Assembly (NCBI GenBank): GCA_965279115.1
Contig: OZ257137.1
Location: forward strand, 744,001-808,000
Direction: 5' to 3'
DNA: 64,000 nucleotides
From: JAEUOS01 sp965279115
Lineage (GTDB): Bacteria; Pseudomonadota; Gammaproteobacteria; Burkholderiales; JAEUOS01
The position numbers and the translations under genes were made by a program. Below the pieces are notes generated by a model, which was not told where the DNA came from, searched no databases, and saw only the letters and a list, made by a program, of their open reading frames with translations. Below, piece after piece: positions 16,992-24,741 of the stretch (position 1 is the stretch's first letter; every line of letters starts with the position of its first letter).

Positions 16992-18167
16992 TTGCCCGCC
17001 ACCTTGACCACGCCTTCGCCCTGGCGCGCCCATGCGCCTTTCTACCTGTGCGCGCTGGTGTGGAACTTCGGCCTGGGCATGACCCATCCGCTGATTCCGC
17101 TTTACGCGGATTCGCTCGGCATGTCCGGCGTGGCCATCGGCACGCTGATCTCGCTGCCGGTGGTGTTGCAGATCATGCTGAGCCTGGCCGGCGGCGCCTT
17201 TACCGACCGGCTTGGCGGGCGCATGCTGATACTCGCATCCTGCCTGCTGATGTGCGTCGGCGCCACCACGTATTCACAATCGGCCACTTTCGGCCTGATG
17301 TTCGGCGCGCAGATCGTGATGGTGATGTCGCGCGCCATGTTCTGGCCGGCCACCTGGACCATCGCGTCGAGCCTGCCCGGGTCACGCAGCGTCGAATTGG
17401 GGCGCCTGAACGCCATGACCAACTTCGGGCAGATCGCCGGCACCCTGGTCGCCGGCGTGTCGATCGCCGCTGCTGGTTTTTCCAACAGCTTCCTCATCCT
17501 GGCCGGGGTGGGCCTGCTTTCCTTCGGCCTGATGACCGGCCACCAAGGGGCGCGACCGGCCGCCAGCGGCGCACCATTCGCGCCGCTGGAACGCTATGGC
17601 CGCCTGATCCGCCTGCGGCCGATGCTGTTCATCATGATGTGCGCCTACATCTCGGCGCTGCCGTTCTCGCTGTCGGTCTCGTTCTATCCGCTGCTGTTCG
17701 AGGCCTATGGATATCGCCATGAGGTGAACGGTTTCATCCTGAGCCTGCGCGGCATCGGCGCGGCGGTGGCGGGCCTCATGGTCGCGCGCCACCTGAGCTT
17801 CACGATGAAGGGGCCGGTGGCGTTCTGGTCGGCGATATCGGTGGCCTTCGCGATCGGCATGGTCGGCACGCTTGACAACCTGCCCGCGGTCGGGGTGCTG
17901 CTCTTTCTTGTGGGACTGGGCTCCGGGCTGATGTCGCTCAACTTCCAGCTCATGGTCGCCGAAGTCAGTGCCGCCGAGGATCGCGGTTCGGCCAACGCAC
18001 TCGGCGGGGTGGGCTGGGGTTTTTCGCACCTGAGCACGCCCATCCTGATGGGATTCCTGCGCGACAACCTGGGCATCGAGCGTGCGTTCATGATCCTTTC
18101 GGTGATCGTGCTCGTTTGGGCGGGTGGGCTCGCCCTCCTGCACCGCTGGGCGTTTGCCCGAAAATAG
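16992..18167 (+). CDS. Major facilitator superfamily transporter
   Basis: A 391-residue membrane protein with about 12 hydrophobic segments. The first loop shows GGAFTDRLGGRMLIL, the loop 2-3 MFS motif (G-x-x-x-D-R-x-G-R/G). N-terminal segment FYLCALVWNFGLGMTHPLIPL matches the first helix of drug/sugar-acid MFS carriers. The annotated start is a TTG at 16992 without a clear ribosome site, so the true start may be a few codons downstream. It lies between the CoA-transferase and the oxidoreductase gene, and could move their substrate or an end product. Direction and substrate are not predictable. Confidence 0.88.
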   Translation: MPATLTTPSPWRAHAPFYLCALVWNFGLGMTHPLIPLYADSLGMSGVAIGTLISLPVVLQIMLSLAGGAFTDRLGGRMLILASCLLMCVGATTYSQSATFGLMFGAQIVMVMSRAMFWPATWTIASSLPGSRSVELGRLNAMTNFGQIAGTLVAGVSIAAAGFSNSFLILAGVGLLSFGLMTGHQGARPAASGAPFAPLERYGRLIRLRPMLFIMMCAYISALPFSLSVSFYPLLFEAYGYRHEVNGFILSLRGIGAAVAGLMVARHLSFTMKGPVAFWSAISVAFAIGMVGTLDNLPAVGVLLFLVGLGSGLMSLNFQLMVAEVSAAEDRGSANALGGVGWGFSHLSTPILMGFLRDNLGIERAFMILSVIVLVWAGGLALLHRWAFARK

Positions 18168-18235
18168 TCCCGCATGCCGCCGCGACCGCCTTCACGAACG
18201 CGCGTCCCGTACGCGCCCCTCCCAAGGAAAACGCA

Positions 18236-19264
18236 ATGACCAACCCAAAGGTTCCCCCCTTGCGCATCGGCATTCTCGGCTGCGCCAACATCGCCCGCCA
18301 GTTTGCGGCGGCGGTCGCGCCCGGCGGGTGGGGCCGCATCGAGGCGGTGGCCAGCCGCAACGCCGACACTGCCGCCGCCTTCGCGGCTGCCTGCGGCATT
18401 GCCCGCCATCATGGCAGCTACGAAGCCCTGCTGGCCGATCCCGCTATCGACACCATCTACATTCCCCTGCCCAACACCATGCATGCGGAGTGGGCCATCA
18501 AGGCCGCCCGGCATGGCAAGCATCTGCTGTGCGAGAAGCCGCTCGCCACCAGCCTTGCCGACGCGGTGGCCATGTTCGCGGCGGCGCGAGAGGCGGGGGT
18601 CATGTTGCTGGAAGCCTACCCCTACTGGTTCCAGCCGCAGACGCGCGACATGCTGAACCTGCTCAATGGCGGCGCGATCGGCGAGGTACGGCTGATGCAG
18701 GCCGCGTTCGGCTTTGCCTTGCAGAACCCTGAAGGCAACATCCGCATGAACCCGCACCTGGGCGGTGGCGCCCTGCTTGATGCGGGCAGCTACCCCTTGA
18801 GCCTGATCCGCCTGGTGATGGGCTGCGCGCCCGCGCGCGTGACGGCGCATGCGCGCCCCGCCCCCACCGGCGTGGACATCGGCATGATGGCAACCCTCGA
18901 GTACCGCGACGGCCGCTATGCGCAGATGTCGTGCGCGATGGACGTGGCCAACCACCGCCGCGCCACCATCATGGGGACCCAGGGCACCATCGAGACCGAA
19001 TACATCAACCACCCGTCCGTGGAGGTGCCGAGCCAGATGCGCATCCGCCACGGCGTGGCCAACACCATCCCGTTCGAGGAGATCCACTCCGCGCCGGGCA
19101 GCGGCTTCGCCTATTGCGTCGAAGCCTTTGCACGTATCGTGGCGGCGCGCGATTTCGATGCCATCGAGCGCGCTGCGAAAGCAAGCCTGGATATCGCCGC
19201 CACCCTTGAGGCGATCGCCCAGGGCGCCCGGTCCGGCCGGCCGATTGACGTCCGGAGCGCGTGA
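18236..19264 (+). CDS. Gfo/Idh/MocA-family NAD(P)-dependent oxidoreductase
   Basis: A 342-residue enzyme with N-terminal Rossmann fold (LRIGILGCANIARQF, G-x-x-x-x-A variant), the family signature LLCEKPLATS at about residue 100 with the catalytic Lys, and the C-terminal domain segment GGGALLDAGSYPLSLIR. A further mark is the YPYWFQPQ segment of dehydrogenases such as dihydrodiol or glucose-fructose oxidoreductase-like enzymes. Start ATG has AAGGAAA upstream at 18224-18230. It follows the MFS gene by 68 bases. Probable role is oxidation of a sugar or cyclic diol; the substrate is unknown. Confidence 0.91.
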   Translation: MTNPKVPPLRIGILGCANIARQFAAAVAPGGWGRIEAVASRNADTAAAFAAACGIARHHGSYEALLADPAIDTIYIPLPNTMHAEWAIKAARHGKHLLCEKPLATSLADAVAMFAAAREAGVMLLEAYPYWFQPQTRDMLNLLNGGAIGEVRLMQAAFGFALQNPEGNIRMNPHLGGGALLDAGSYPLSLIRLVMGCAPARVTAHARPAPTGVDIGMMATLEYRDGRYAQMSCAMDVANHRRATIMGTQGTIETEYINHPSVEVPSQMRIRHGVANTIPFEEIHSAPGSGFAYCVEAFARIVAARDFDAIERAAKASLDIAATLEAIAQGARSGRPIDVRSA

Positions 19265-19290
19265 TCGCCGCCCGCGGCAATCACGCGCTC

Positions 19291-19316
19291 AAAAAAAGAG
19301 GCGGACAAGCCGCCTC
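19291..19316 (-). terminator. Rho-independent terminator on the reverse strand
   Basis: Perfect 7-base arms GAGGCGG (19298-19304) and CCGCCTC (19310-19316) with a 5-base loop. On the reverse strand the stem is followed by seven Ts (A run at 19291-19297). On the forward strand there is no T run, so it does not serve the oxidoreductase gene. It must end a reverse transcript coming from the 19341-19755 area. Confidence 0.8.
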
Positions 19317-19340
19317 AAGTCGTCTCCTCCTCAGGAGCAA

Positions 19341-19475
19341 TCAGTACGCGATGCCGATGGGCATGCCAGGCAACAAGTCGGTCCGGATCACACTACCGCT
19401 CGGCGACGGCACGTCCGGCGCATCCCAATGCGGGCAATGGTACCTGCCCGCAGCATGGAGATCGATCATCGGCAT
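19341..19475 (-). CDS. Possible small protein of 44 residues, unknown function
   Basis: Reverse-strand ORF starting MPMIDLHAAGRYHCPHWDAP and ending with TDLLPGMPIGIAY, stop TGA at 19341-19343, 24 bases before a strong reverse-strand terminator. A GGTGG lies 7 bases before the ATG. A TTG at 19526 would extend it to 61 residues; an in-frame stop lies a little further up. It has one Cys, three His and no clear membrane segment. It could equally be the 3' remnant of a decayed gene, or the transcript could be a small RNA. The only support is ORF plus terminator plus lack of any other explanation. Confidence 0.35.
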   Translation of the reverse strand: MPMIDLHAAGRYHCPHWDAPDVPSPSGSVIRTDLLPGMPIGIAY

Positions 19476-19621
19476 CGATGCGACCACCGGCAATACGTGG
19501 TGCCAGAACGACCGTTTGGGCTTCAAAGCGGCAACGGTCGTCCCCGAGCAGCGGGACAGTTTTCAATTATCGATCACCTTCATGGTGCGCAATCGCAATG
19601 CCATTAGGAAAGAAGAAGCGA

Positions 19622-19651
19622 GCGTATATACCCCTACAATTGGCGTATATA
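19622..19651. promoter_or_regulatory. Tandem GCGTATATA repeat upstream of the kinase gene
   Basis: GCGTATATA occurs at 19622-19630 and again at 19643-19651, 21 bases apart start to start, which is two helical turns. It lies 105 bases before the kinase ATG in an AT-rich stretch. Spacing suits two molecules of one regulator on the same face of DNA; the response regulator encoded downstream is a candidate. Confidence 0.4.
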
Positions 19652-19755
19652 AGTGTGAATACGTATGTCCTTGCCGCGGCTTTCACACATAATCCGCCGG
19701 AATCAACGCGGACGACGGGAAAGCCGTCACGTTCCGTCAGGCAAAACCGGGTCAG

Positions 19756-21963
19756 ATGCTCGATACCACCATTGAATCGCCGCAGACCAATGCGCCACGG
19801 GCCGCGGACCGGCGCGGCCGCGCTTCGATGCAATGGCTGCTTGCCGCACTGATCGCGGCAACCGCGCTGCCATTGATCGCGCTCCTGGGCTACCAGATGG
19901 TCCGCGAGACGCGGTCCGACATTGACGCGGCGCGCAGTCTCGTGCGCGGTTTGGCGGAGGTAACCGCCAACGATTCCGCCACGGCGATCAACAAGATCGA
20001 ACGCACCGTACGCCTGCTCGCCCAGCGTCCGATGGTGCGCAGCCTGGACCCGGACAAATGCGATCCGGTGCTGGAAGAACTCCGCGGGTTCGAGCGCAAT
20101 TTCAACAACGTCGTCACCTTCGACGCCGCCGGCGACCGGATCTGCTCCGCGCTGCGCCCGGCCGGCAAGGCGCCGCCAAATGTCAGCACCTCGCGCTGGT
20201 TCCAGCGTCTGGTTTCCAGCAACGACATCGTGATCAGTTCGCCGCAAATAGGCGCCTACTCGGGCCGCTGGATCGCGATCCTCGCGCATCCGGTCCGCGA
20301 TCCGGGTGGAAACGTGGCCGGCGCCGTGGCGGTGGCGATCGACCTGGCCGCCTTCCAGCCGGTGGCCACCGCGGCACTGCCGCCCGGCGGCGTGATGGGA
20401 ATCATCAACGGCGAGGGCATGATCGTCACGCGGCTGAGCCAGGCCGAGGAATCCATCGGCCGGAATGTGGCCGACACCAACCTCGGCAGGGCGGTGCTCG
20501 GCGGCGCGGCGAACACCGAAGTGATCACGGGGAACGACGGGATCGAGCGCCTGTACGCCTATCAGCCCATCGCGAAATCCGGCTGGTTCGTCACCGTTGG
20601 CGTGCCGACCGAACTGGTGCTGGCAAGGGCACGTCAGAGCGCATGGCGCAACGGCCTGGGTGCGCTGCTGGTGATCGCCCTGGCGGCGCTCCTGGTCGCG
20701 CGCACCTATCGCCGCATCGCTGTCCCATTGCTGGCCCTGCACGACACGGCGCGCGCCATATCCGAGGGTGACCGCACCCGTCGTGCGCCGGTCGGCGGGC
20801 CATCCGAGCTCGCTGAAGTCGCCACCACCTTCAATCGCATGATGGAGCGCATCCCGCAGATCGAAGGCGCCCTCAGTGAGCGCGAGGAGCAGTACCGGCG
20901 ATTGTTCCTGGCTTCACCGGACGCCATCGTGGTCACCTCGGCGGGGCGAATCGAGATGGCAAACCCCGCCGCCGTCGACCTGTTCGGTGCCGGTATGGAG
21001 GGCGACGTCATAGGCCGCATGCTGATTGATTCGATCCACCCCGATTTCCGGGCGCGGGCGAAGTCCCGACTCGGCAGTGCCGCGCCCGAATCACGCGACC
21101 TGCGTGTCACCGAACTCGACATCCTGCGCGCCAACGAAAACCGCGCCACTGTCGAATTGATGGCACTCCCTTTCTCGTACGACGGCAATCCTGCAGTGCT
21201 GTGCATTTTCAAGGACATCTCGGACCAGCGGCGCCTGGAACGTGAGGTCCTCGCGCATCGGGCGGAAGCCGAGCGCCTGGTCAATCAACTCGTCGCGCAG
21301 CAGACGGCAGCGGCCATCGCGCATGAACTCAACCAGCCGCTGGTCGCCGTGTCCGCCTACAGCGAAGCCGCATTGGCGATGGTGCGCAATGGCGATCCGC
21401 AGGCCGAAAAACTGGCGCAGGCGCTTGAAGGCGCGGCCAGCCAGGCGCAGCGCGCCGGAAGAACCCTGCATGAGCTGCTGGATTTCCTGCACAAGAGCGA
21501 CGCCGGTTCCGAGCCTGTCGACCTCAACGAAGTCGTCAACGACGCTGTCGCCGCCACGCTTGCCGGCAGCCCGGTCCGTTTCCTGCCCGAGATCTCGCTC
21601 GCCGCGCTGCCGCCGGTCCTCGCAAACCGCAACCAGTTGCAACGGGTACTGTCAAACCTGCTGCAGAACGGCATCGACGCAATGCAAGCGAGTGGTACAT
21701 CGCCCGATTTGTTCAAGCTGGAGGTCCGCACCGCGCGCGTCGGCGACATGGCGCAGGTGACTGTACGCGACCACGGACCCGGCCTGGACGATCACGCCCG
21801 AAACCGCTTGTTCGAGCCATTCTTCACCACCAAGCCGCACGGTATCGGCCTGGGGCTCACCATCAGCCGCGCCCTGATCGAAAGCCACGGGGGCCGCATG
21901 TGGCACGACAGCAACGAGGCGACCGGCGGTGCCTTCCATTTCACCCTTCCGCTCACGACATGA
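19756..21963 (+). CDS. PAS-domain membrane sensor histidine kinase
   Basis: A 735-residue sensor kinase. Membrane helix at about 26-48, periplasmic Cache-like sensor to about 297, second helix about 297-316, then HAMP (through about 368), PAS (about 375-490, starting QYRRLFLASPDAIVV), HisKA with the phosphorylated H523 in AIAHELNQPL, and an HATPase domain with N box (NLLQNGIDAM), G1 (DHGPGLDD), F box (LFEPFFTTK) and G2 (GIGLGLTI). The H-box style HELNQPL is typical of FixL/DctB-like kinases that pair with FixJ-like regulators. The stop overlaps the next ATG (ATGA), so the regulator is its cognate partner. Signal sensed by the periplasmic domain is unknown. Confidence 0.95.
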   Translation: MLDTTIESPQTNAPRAADRRGRASMQWLLAALIAATALPLIALLGYQMVRETRSDIDAARSLVRGLAEVTANDSATAINKIERTVRLLAQRPMVRSLDPDKCDPVLEELRGFERNFNNVVTFDAAGDRICSALRPAGKAPPNVSTSRWFQRLVSSNDIVISSPQIGAYSGRWIAILAHPVRDPGGNVAGAVAVAIDLAAFQPVATAALPPGGVMGIINGEGMIVTRLSQAEESIGRNVADTNLGRAVLGGAANTEVITGNDGIERLYAYQPIAKSGWFVTVGVPTELVLARARQSAWRNGLGALLVIALAALLVARTYRRIAVPLLALHDTARAISEGDRTRRAPVGGPSELAEVATTFNRMMERIPQIEGALSEREEQYRRLFLASPDAIVVTSAGRIEMANPAAVDLFGAGMEGDVIGRMLIDSIHPDFRARAKSRLGSAAPESRDLRVTELDILRANENRATVELMALPFSYDGNPAVLCIFKDISDQRRLEREVLAHRAEAERLVNQLVAQQTAAAIAHELNQPLVAVSAYSEAALAMVRNGDPQAEKLAQALEGAASQAQRAGRTLHELLDFLHKSDAGSEPVDLNEVVNDAVAATLAGSPVRFLPEISLAALPPVLANRNQLQRVLSNLLQNGIDAMQASGTSPDLFKLEVRTARVGDMAQVTVRDHGPGLDDHARNRLFEPFFTTKPHGIGLGLTISRALIESHGGRMWHDSNEATGGAFHFTLPLTT

Positions 21964-22574
21964 AAACCGCTGCGACCGTGTACGTGATCGATGACGATTC
22001 CGCCGTGCGCGATTCGCTGGTGATGCTGCTTGAACAACATGGCTTGCGGGCGGTCGCTTACCCGGGCGCGGCGGCGTTTCTGCAATCGGTGCCGCCCACC
22101 GCGCCCGGCTGCGCCGTCATTGACGTTCGCATGCCCGGCACGGACGGCCTTGAGTTGCAGGAGCAGATGACCCGGCGCGGCTTCCTTCTCCCCGTCGTGA
22201 TCCTAACCGGCCATGGCGACATTCCCATGAGTGTCAAGGCGATTCGCCGTGGTGCAGTCAACTTTCTCACCAAACCGGTCTCGGCCGGCGCGCTGGTCCA
22301 TGCGGTGCATGAGGCACTGGAAGAAGGCGAGCGCGCCTACCGTGCAGCCGGCGAAGTCCAGTCCGCCGGCGCGCGGCTGGCCAGCCTGACGACGCGGGAA
22401 AGCGAGGTGATGGGGCTGGCGCTGCAAGCCTTGCCCAACAAGGAGATCGCCCGCCAATTGGGCATCAGCCATCGTACCGTCGAAGTCCATCGGGCCCGCC
22501 TGATGCACAAGACCGGCGCGCAGACCCTGCTGGAACTGGCGCGCCTGGTGGAAGCAACGCAGCAGCGGTCCTGA
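21960..22574 (+). CDS. FixJ/NarL-type response regulator
   Basis: A 204-residue regulator. Receiver domain with acidic pocket VIDDDSAVRD, phospho-acceptor D55 in VIDVRMPGTDG, ILTGHGDIPMSVKA (Thr switch) and FLTKPV (Lys). C-terminal LuxR-type helix-turn-helix from about residue 138 (LTTRESEVMGLALQALPNKE, IARQLGISHRTVEVHRARLM). It overlaps the kinase gene by four bases. Spacing and domain type match the FixLJ/TodST/TmoT-like branch. Likely target: its own region's divergent promoter and unknown distant genes. Confidence 0.95.
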   Translation: MKTAATVYVIDDDSAVRDSLVMLLEQHGLRAVAYPGAAAFLQSVPPTAPGCAVIDVRMPGTDGLELQEQMTRRGFLLPVVILTGHGDIPMSVKAIRRGAVNFLTKPVSAGALVHAVHEALEEGERAYRAAGEVQSAGARLASLTTRESEVMGLALQALPNKEIARQLGISHRTVEVHRARLMHKTGAQTLLELARLVEATQQRS

Positions 22575-22632
22575 CGACCGGCTGTTCTTTCGCCGGCACG
22601 GGAAAAGCGGGCCGATAGGCGACAATGGGCGC

Positions 22633-23478
22633 ATGAAGACCCCCAAGCGCCTGCAGTCCCTGCTCGAGGAAGGCCTGATCGACGATGTCGTTCGCCAGCT
22701 GATGAGCGGCAAGGAAGCCACGGTCTACGTGGTGCGCAGCGGCGACGATACGCTATGCGCCAAGGTGTACAAGGAAGCCACCCAGCGCAGCTTTCGCCAA
22801 GCGGTGGACTACACCGAGAACCGTCGGGTCAAGAACAGCCGCCAGGCGCGCGCCATGGCCAAGGGCACGCGCTTCGGGCGGCAGGCGCAGGAGGAGGCCT
22901 GGCAGAGTGCAGAGGTGGATGCCCTGTATCGCCTCGCCGCCGCCGGCGTGCGCGTGCCGGTGCCGCACAACTTTTTCGAGGGCGTCCTGCTGATGGAACT
23001 GGTGGTCGACGAGCATGGCGACGCCGCACCGCGGCTCAATGATGTGCTCTTCACCACCGAGGCCGCGATGGGGCACCACGCCACCCTGATACGCGACGTG
23101 GTGCGCATGCTGTGCGCGGGCGTCGTGCACGGCGACCTGTCGGAATTCAACATCCTGCTGGCCGCCGACGGTCCGGTCATCATCGACCTGCCTCAGGCGG
23201 TGGACGCCGCGGGCAACAACCACGCCAGTCGCATGCTGTTGCGCGACGTGCAGAACCTGCGCGATTTCTTCGGTCGTTACGCGCCCGAATTGCTGACAAC
23301 CGAGTATGGCCACGAGATCTGGGATCTCTACGCACGCGGCCTGCTTACCCCCGAGACCAAGCTGGCGGGTCTCTACGAGGCGCCTTCCGGGCCTGTTGAT
23401 GTGGGCAGCGTGCTCGATGTCATCGAAGATGCCGCGGCCGAGGAAGCCGCGCGACTGCTGCGCATTTCGGCCGTCTAG
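22633..23478 (+). CDS. RIO1-like serine/threonine kinase
   Basis: A 281-residue protein of the bacterial RIO1-like kinase family (PA4780 type). Glycine-poor nucleotide loop LMSGKEATVYVVR, the ATP-anchoring Lys in LCAKVYKE, hinge area LLMELVVDEHG, catalytic loop VVHGDLSEFNILL and metal-binding IIDLPQAVD are all present. Length fits the family. In Pseudomonas such a kinase phosphorylates Ser and itself; the target here is unknown. It lies 58 bases after the two-component pair but has its own upstream gap, so co-transcription is possible but not shown. A hairpin separates it from the convergent next gene. Confidence 0.92.
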   Translation: MKTPKRLQSLLEEGLIDDVVRQLMSGKEATVYVVRSGDDTLCAKVYKEATQRSFRQAVDYTENRRVKNSRQARAMAKGTRFGRQAQEEAWQSAEVDALYRLAAAGVRVPVPHNFFEGVLLMELVVDEHGDAAPRLNDVLFTTEAAMGHHATLIRDVVRMLCAGVVHGDLSEFNILLAADGPVIIDLPQAVDAAGNNHASRMLLRDVQNLRDFFGRYAPELLTTEYGHEIWDLYARGLLTPETKLAGLYEAPSGPVDVGSVLDVIEDAAAEEAARLLRISAV

Positions 23479-23489
23479 GCGCGTCGCCG

Positions 23490-23505
23490 GCGCCCGCCCG
23501 GGCGC
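23490..23505. repeat. GC-rich inverted repeat between convergent genes
   Basis: GCGCCCG (23490-23496) and CGGGCGC (23499-23505) sit between the RIO kinase stop (23478) and the stop of the convergent serine hydrolase gene at 23506. There is no T run, so any terminator role is weak. Confidence 0.3.
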
Positions 23506-24741
23506 TCACGCAGAAAAGCGTCCATCCGCACCCAGCGGCAGGTAGGGGTGCGCCCGCGTGCGGGCCGCATCGACCTCCAGTACCGCCCGCCCGAGGGCGG
23601 CCAGGAACGGCAAGCCGGTTTCCCGGTACTCGTAGCGGCCGTCGTTGAGGACATCATCTTCATTGACGTAAAGCGAGGCGGACAGAAAGAACTCCGCGCC
23701 GCGCGTGGTATCGCAGACATATGCGCAATCGGCCAGGTAACCGAACGAGCGCCCCACCTTGTTGAACGAACGCACGCCTGCAGGCAACGCCTGCGCGCCA
23801 CCGCCGCCCACCAGGTACTTGGCATGTGACGGGGGATAGGCGCGTTCATCGTAGAGCGGGTCGGCGCATTCCGCCGGCAACATGCCCATGCATTGCCGCA
23901 GATACTGGTGGGCCGCCGCATCAAGGCGAAAGCGCCGCGCCGGCGCGACCGCCTCGGGCATGACGATGGCCATGAGCATGGCGTGCGCCTCGTCGAGCGG
24001 CATGAAATTGCTGTCCGAGAAATCGTGCGGACCCGGTATGGTCTTGCGGCCATCCACCCAGGCGCGCCCCTTGTGCGCCCGACCGTGCGGGAAGGCGCGC
24101 ACCTCGACCGTGGTCGCGGCATCGACGCGCGCGAGGACCTCGCGCCTGGCATCGACAAACTCGCTCATGCCGCTAGCCCGGTTTTCGGCAGGGGAACATG
24201 GCGCGATGCGCGCGATGATGCGGCTCATCGGACAGCCCATGTCCGAGAGCCGCGCATGGATGCGGTCCTGGCCGAGCAGGTCATACAGGCGGTTGAAGGG
24301 TTCGTTTTCGCTGGCCACGAACATGCGGCGAATGGAGCGCGCCACCGATTCAGGCTGGAGAGTGGTGCGCGGCCAACAACGTGGCTGGCCGCGTTGCACG
24401 ATAAGCGAGTCGCGTCCGACGCCGCGCTGCGCGAATTCGGCCACCCGCTCCAGCGCCAGCGCGGCGACCGGCAGTTTGACCAGGCTGGCCGGGGCGAACC
24501 AGCGCTCGGGAACGACGCCGTGGCGGATATGCGTCAATTGCGGAGCAGCGCCGGGACGTCGGTCGATGCGGGTGTAGATCACCTGTAGTTCAAAGCGCGG
24601 GTCACGCCAGATGTCGGCCATGCCCGCGCCGGTCGCGCCGCGGATCGCATCCAGCGCATTGACGGCGCCGGTGACGGCCGGCCAAACCGCCGGCGCTGCC
24701 GCCATGCCGGCCACTGCGCGGAGAAACCGGCGCCGGTTCAC
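23506..24741 (-). CDS. Tat-exported serine hydrolase, class A beta-lactamase fold
   Basis: A 411-residue protein with twin-arginine signal MNRRRFLRAVAGMAAAPAVW. Near residue 80-90, RWFAPASLVKLPVAAL gives the S-x-x-K motif (S86, K89) of penicillin-recognising serine hydrolases. A following SENEPFNRLYDLLG segment matches the beta-lactamase SDN-loop region with E for D. The KTG box is not obvious (candidate FNKVGRSFG). It is longer than beta-lactamases and may act on peptidoglycan or esters rather than antibiotics. Start is a GTG at 24741 overlapping the stop of the upstream gene (GTGA), so the two are translated together. The substrate is unknown. Confidence 0.8.
   Translation of the reverse strand: MNRRRFLRAVAGMAAAPAVWPAVTGAVNALDAIRGATGAGMADIWRDPRFELQVIYTRIDRRPGAAPQLTHIRHGVVPERWFAPASLVKLPVAALALERVAEFAQRGVGRDSLIVQRGQPRCWPRTTLQPESVARSIRRMFVASENEPFNRLYDLLGQDRIHARLSDMGCPMSRIIARIAPCSPAENRASGMSEFVDARREVLARVDAATTVEVRAFPHGRAHKGRAWVDGRKTIPGPHDFSDSNFMPLDEAHAMLMAIVMPEAVAPARRFRLDAAAHQYLRQCMGMLPAECADPLYDERAYPPSHAKYLVGGGGAQALPAGVRSFNKVGRSFGYLADCAYVCDTTRGAEFFLSASLYVNEDDVLNDGRYEYRETGLPFLAALGRAVLEVDAARTRAHPYLPLGADGRFSA

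Larger units (their letters stand above)
19265..19755. other. 491-base intergenic region before the sensor kinase
   Basis: It holds, from left to right: a reverse-strand Rho-independent terminator (19291-19316), a small reverse ORF (19341-19475), and an AT-richer stretch (about 19560-19710) with a 9-base direct repeat. A forward ORF (19261-19692) covers part of it but overlaps the terminator and shows no recognisable domain. The arrangement fits a divergent promoter driving the small reverse unit on one side and the kinase on the other. Confidence 0.5.

Noticed and set aside
19261..19692. Forward ORF of 143 codons after the oxidoreductase gene
   Set aside because: It overlaps the reverse-strand terminator, has no ribosome site and no recognised domain; it is probably accidental.
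23506..24741. Calling the serine hydrolase an antibiotic-resistance beta-lactamase
   Set aside because: S-x-x-K is present, but SDN is altered and no KTG box is clear, and the protein is much longer than class A enzymes.
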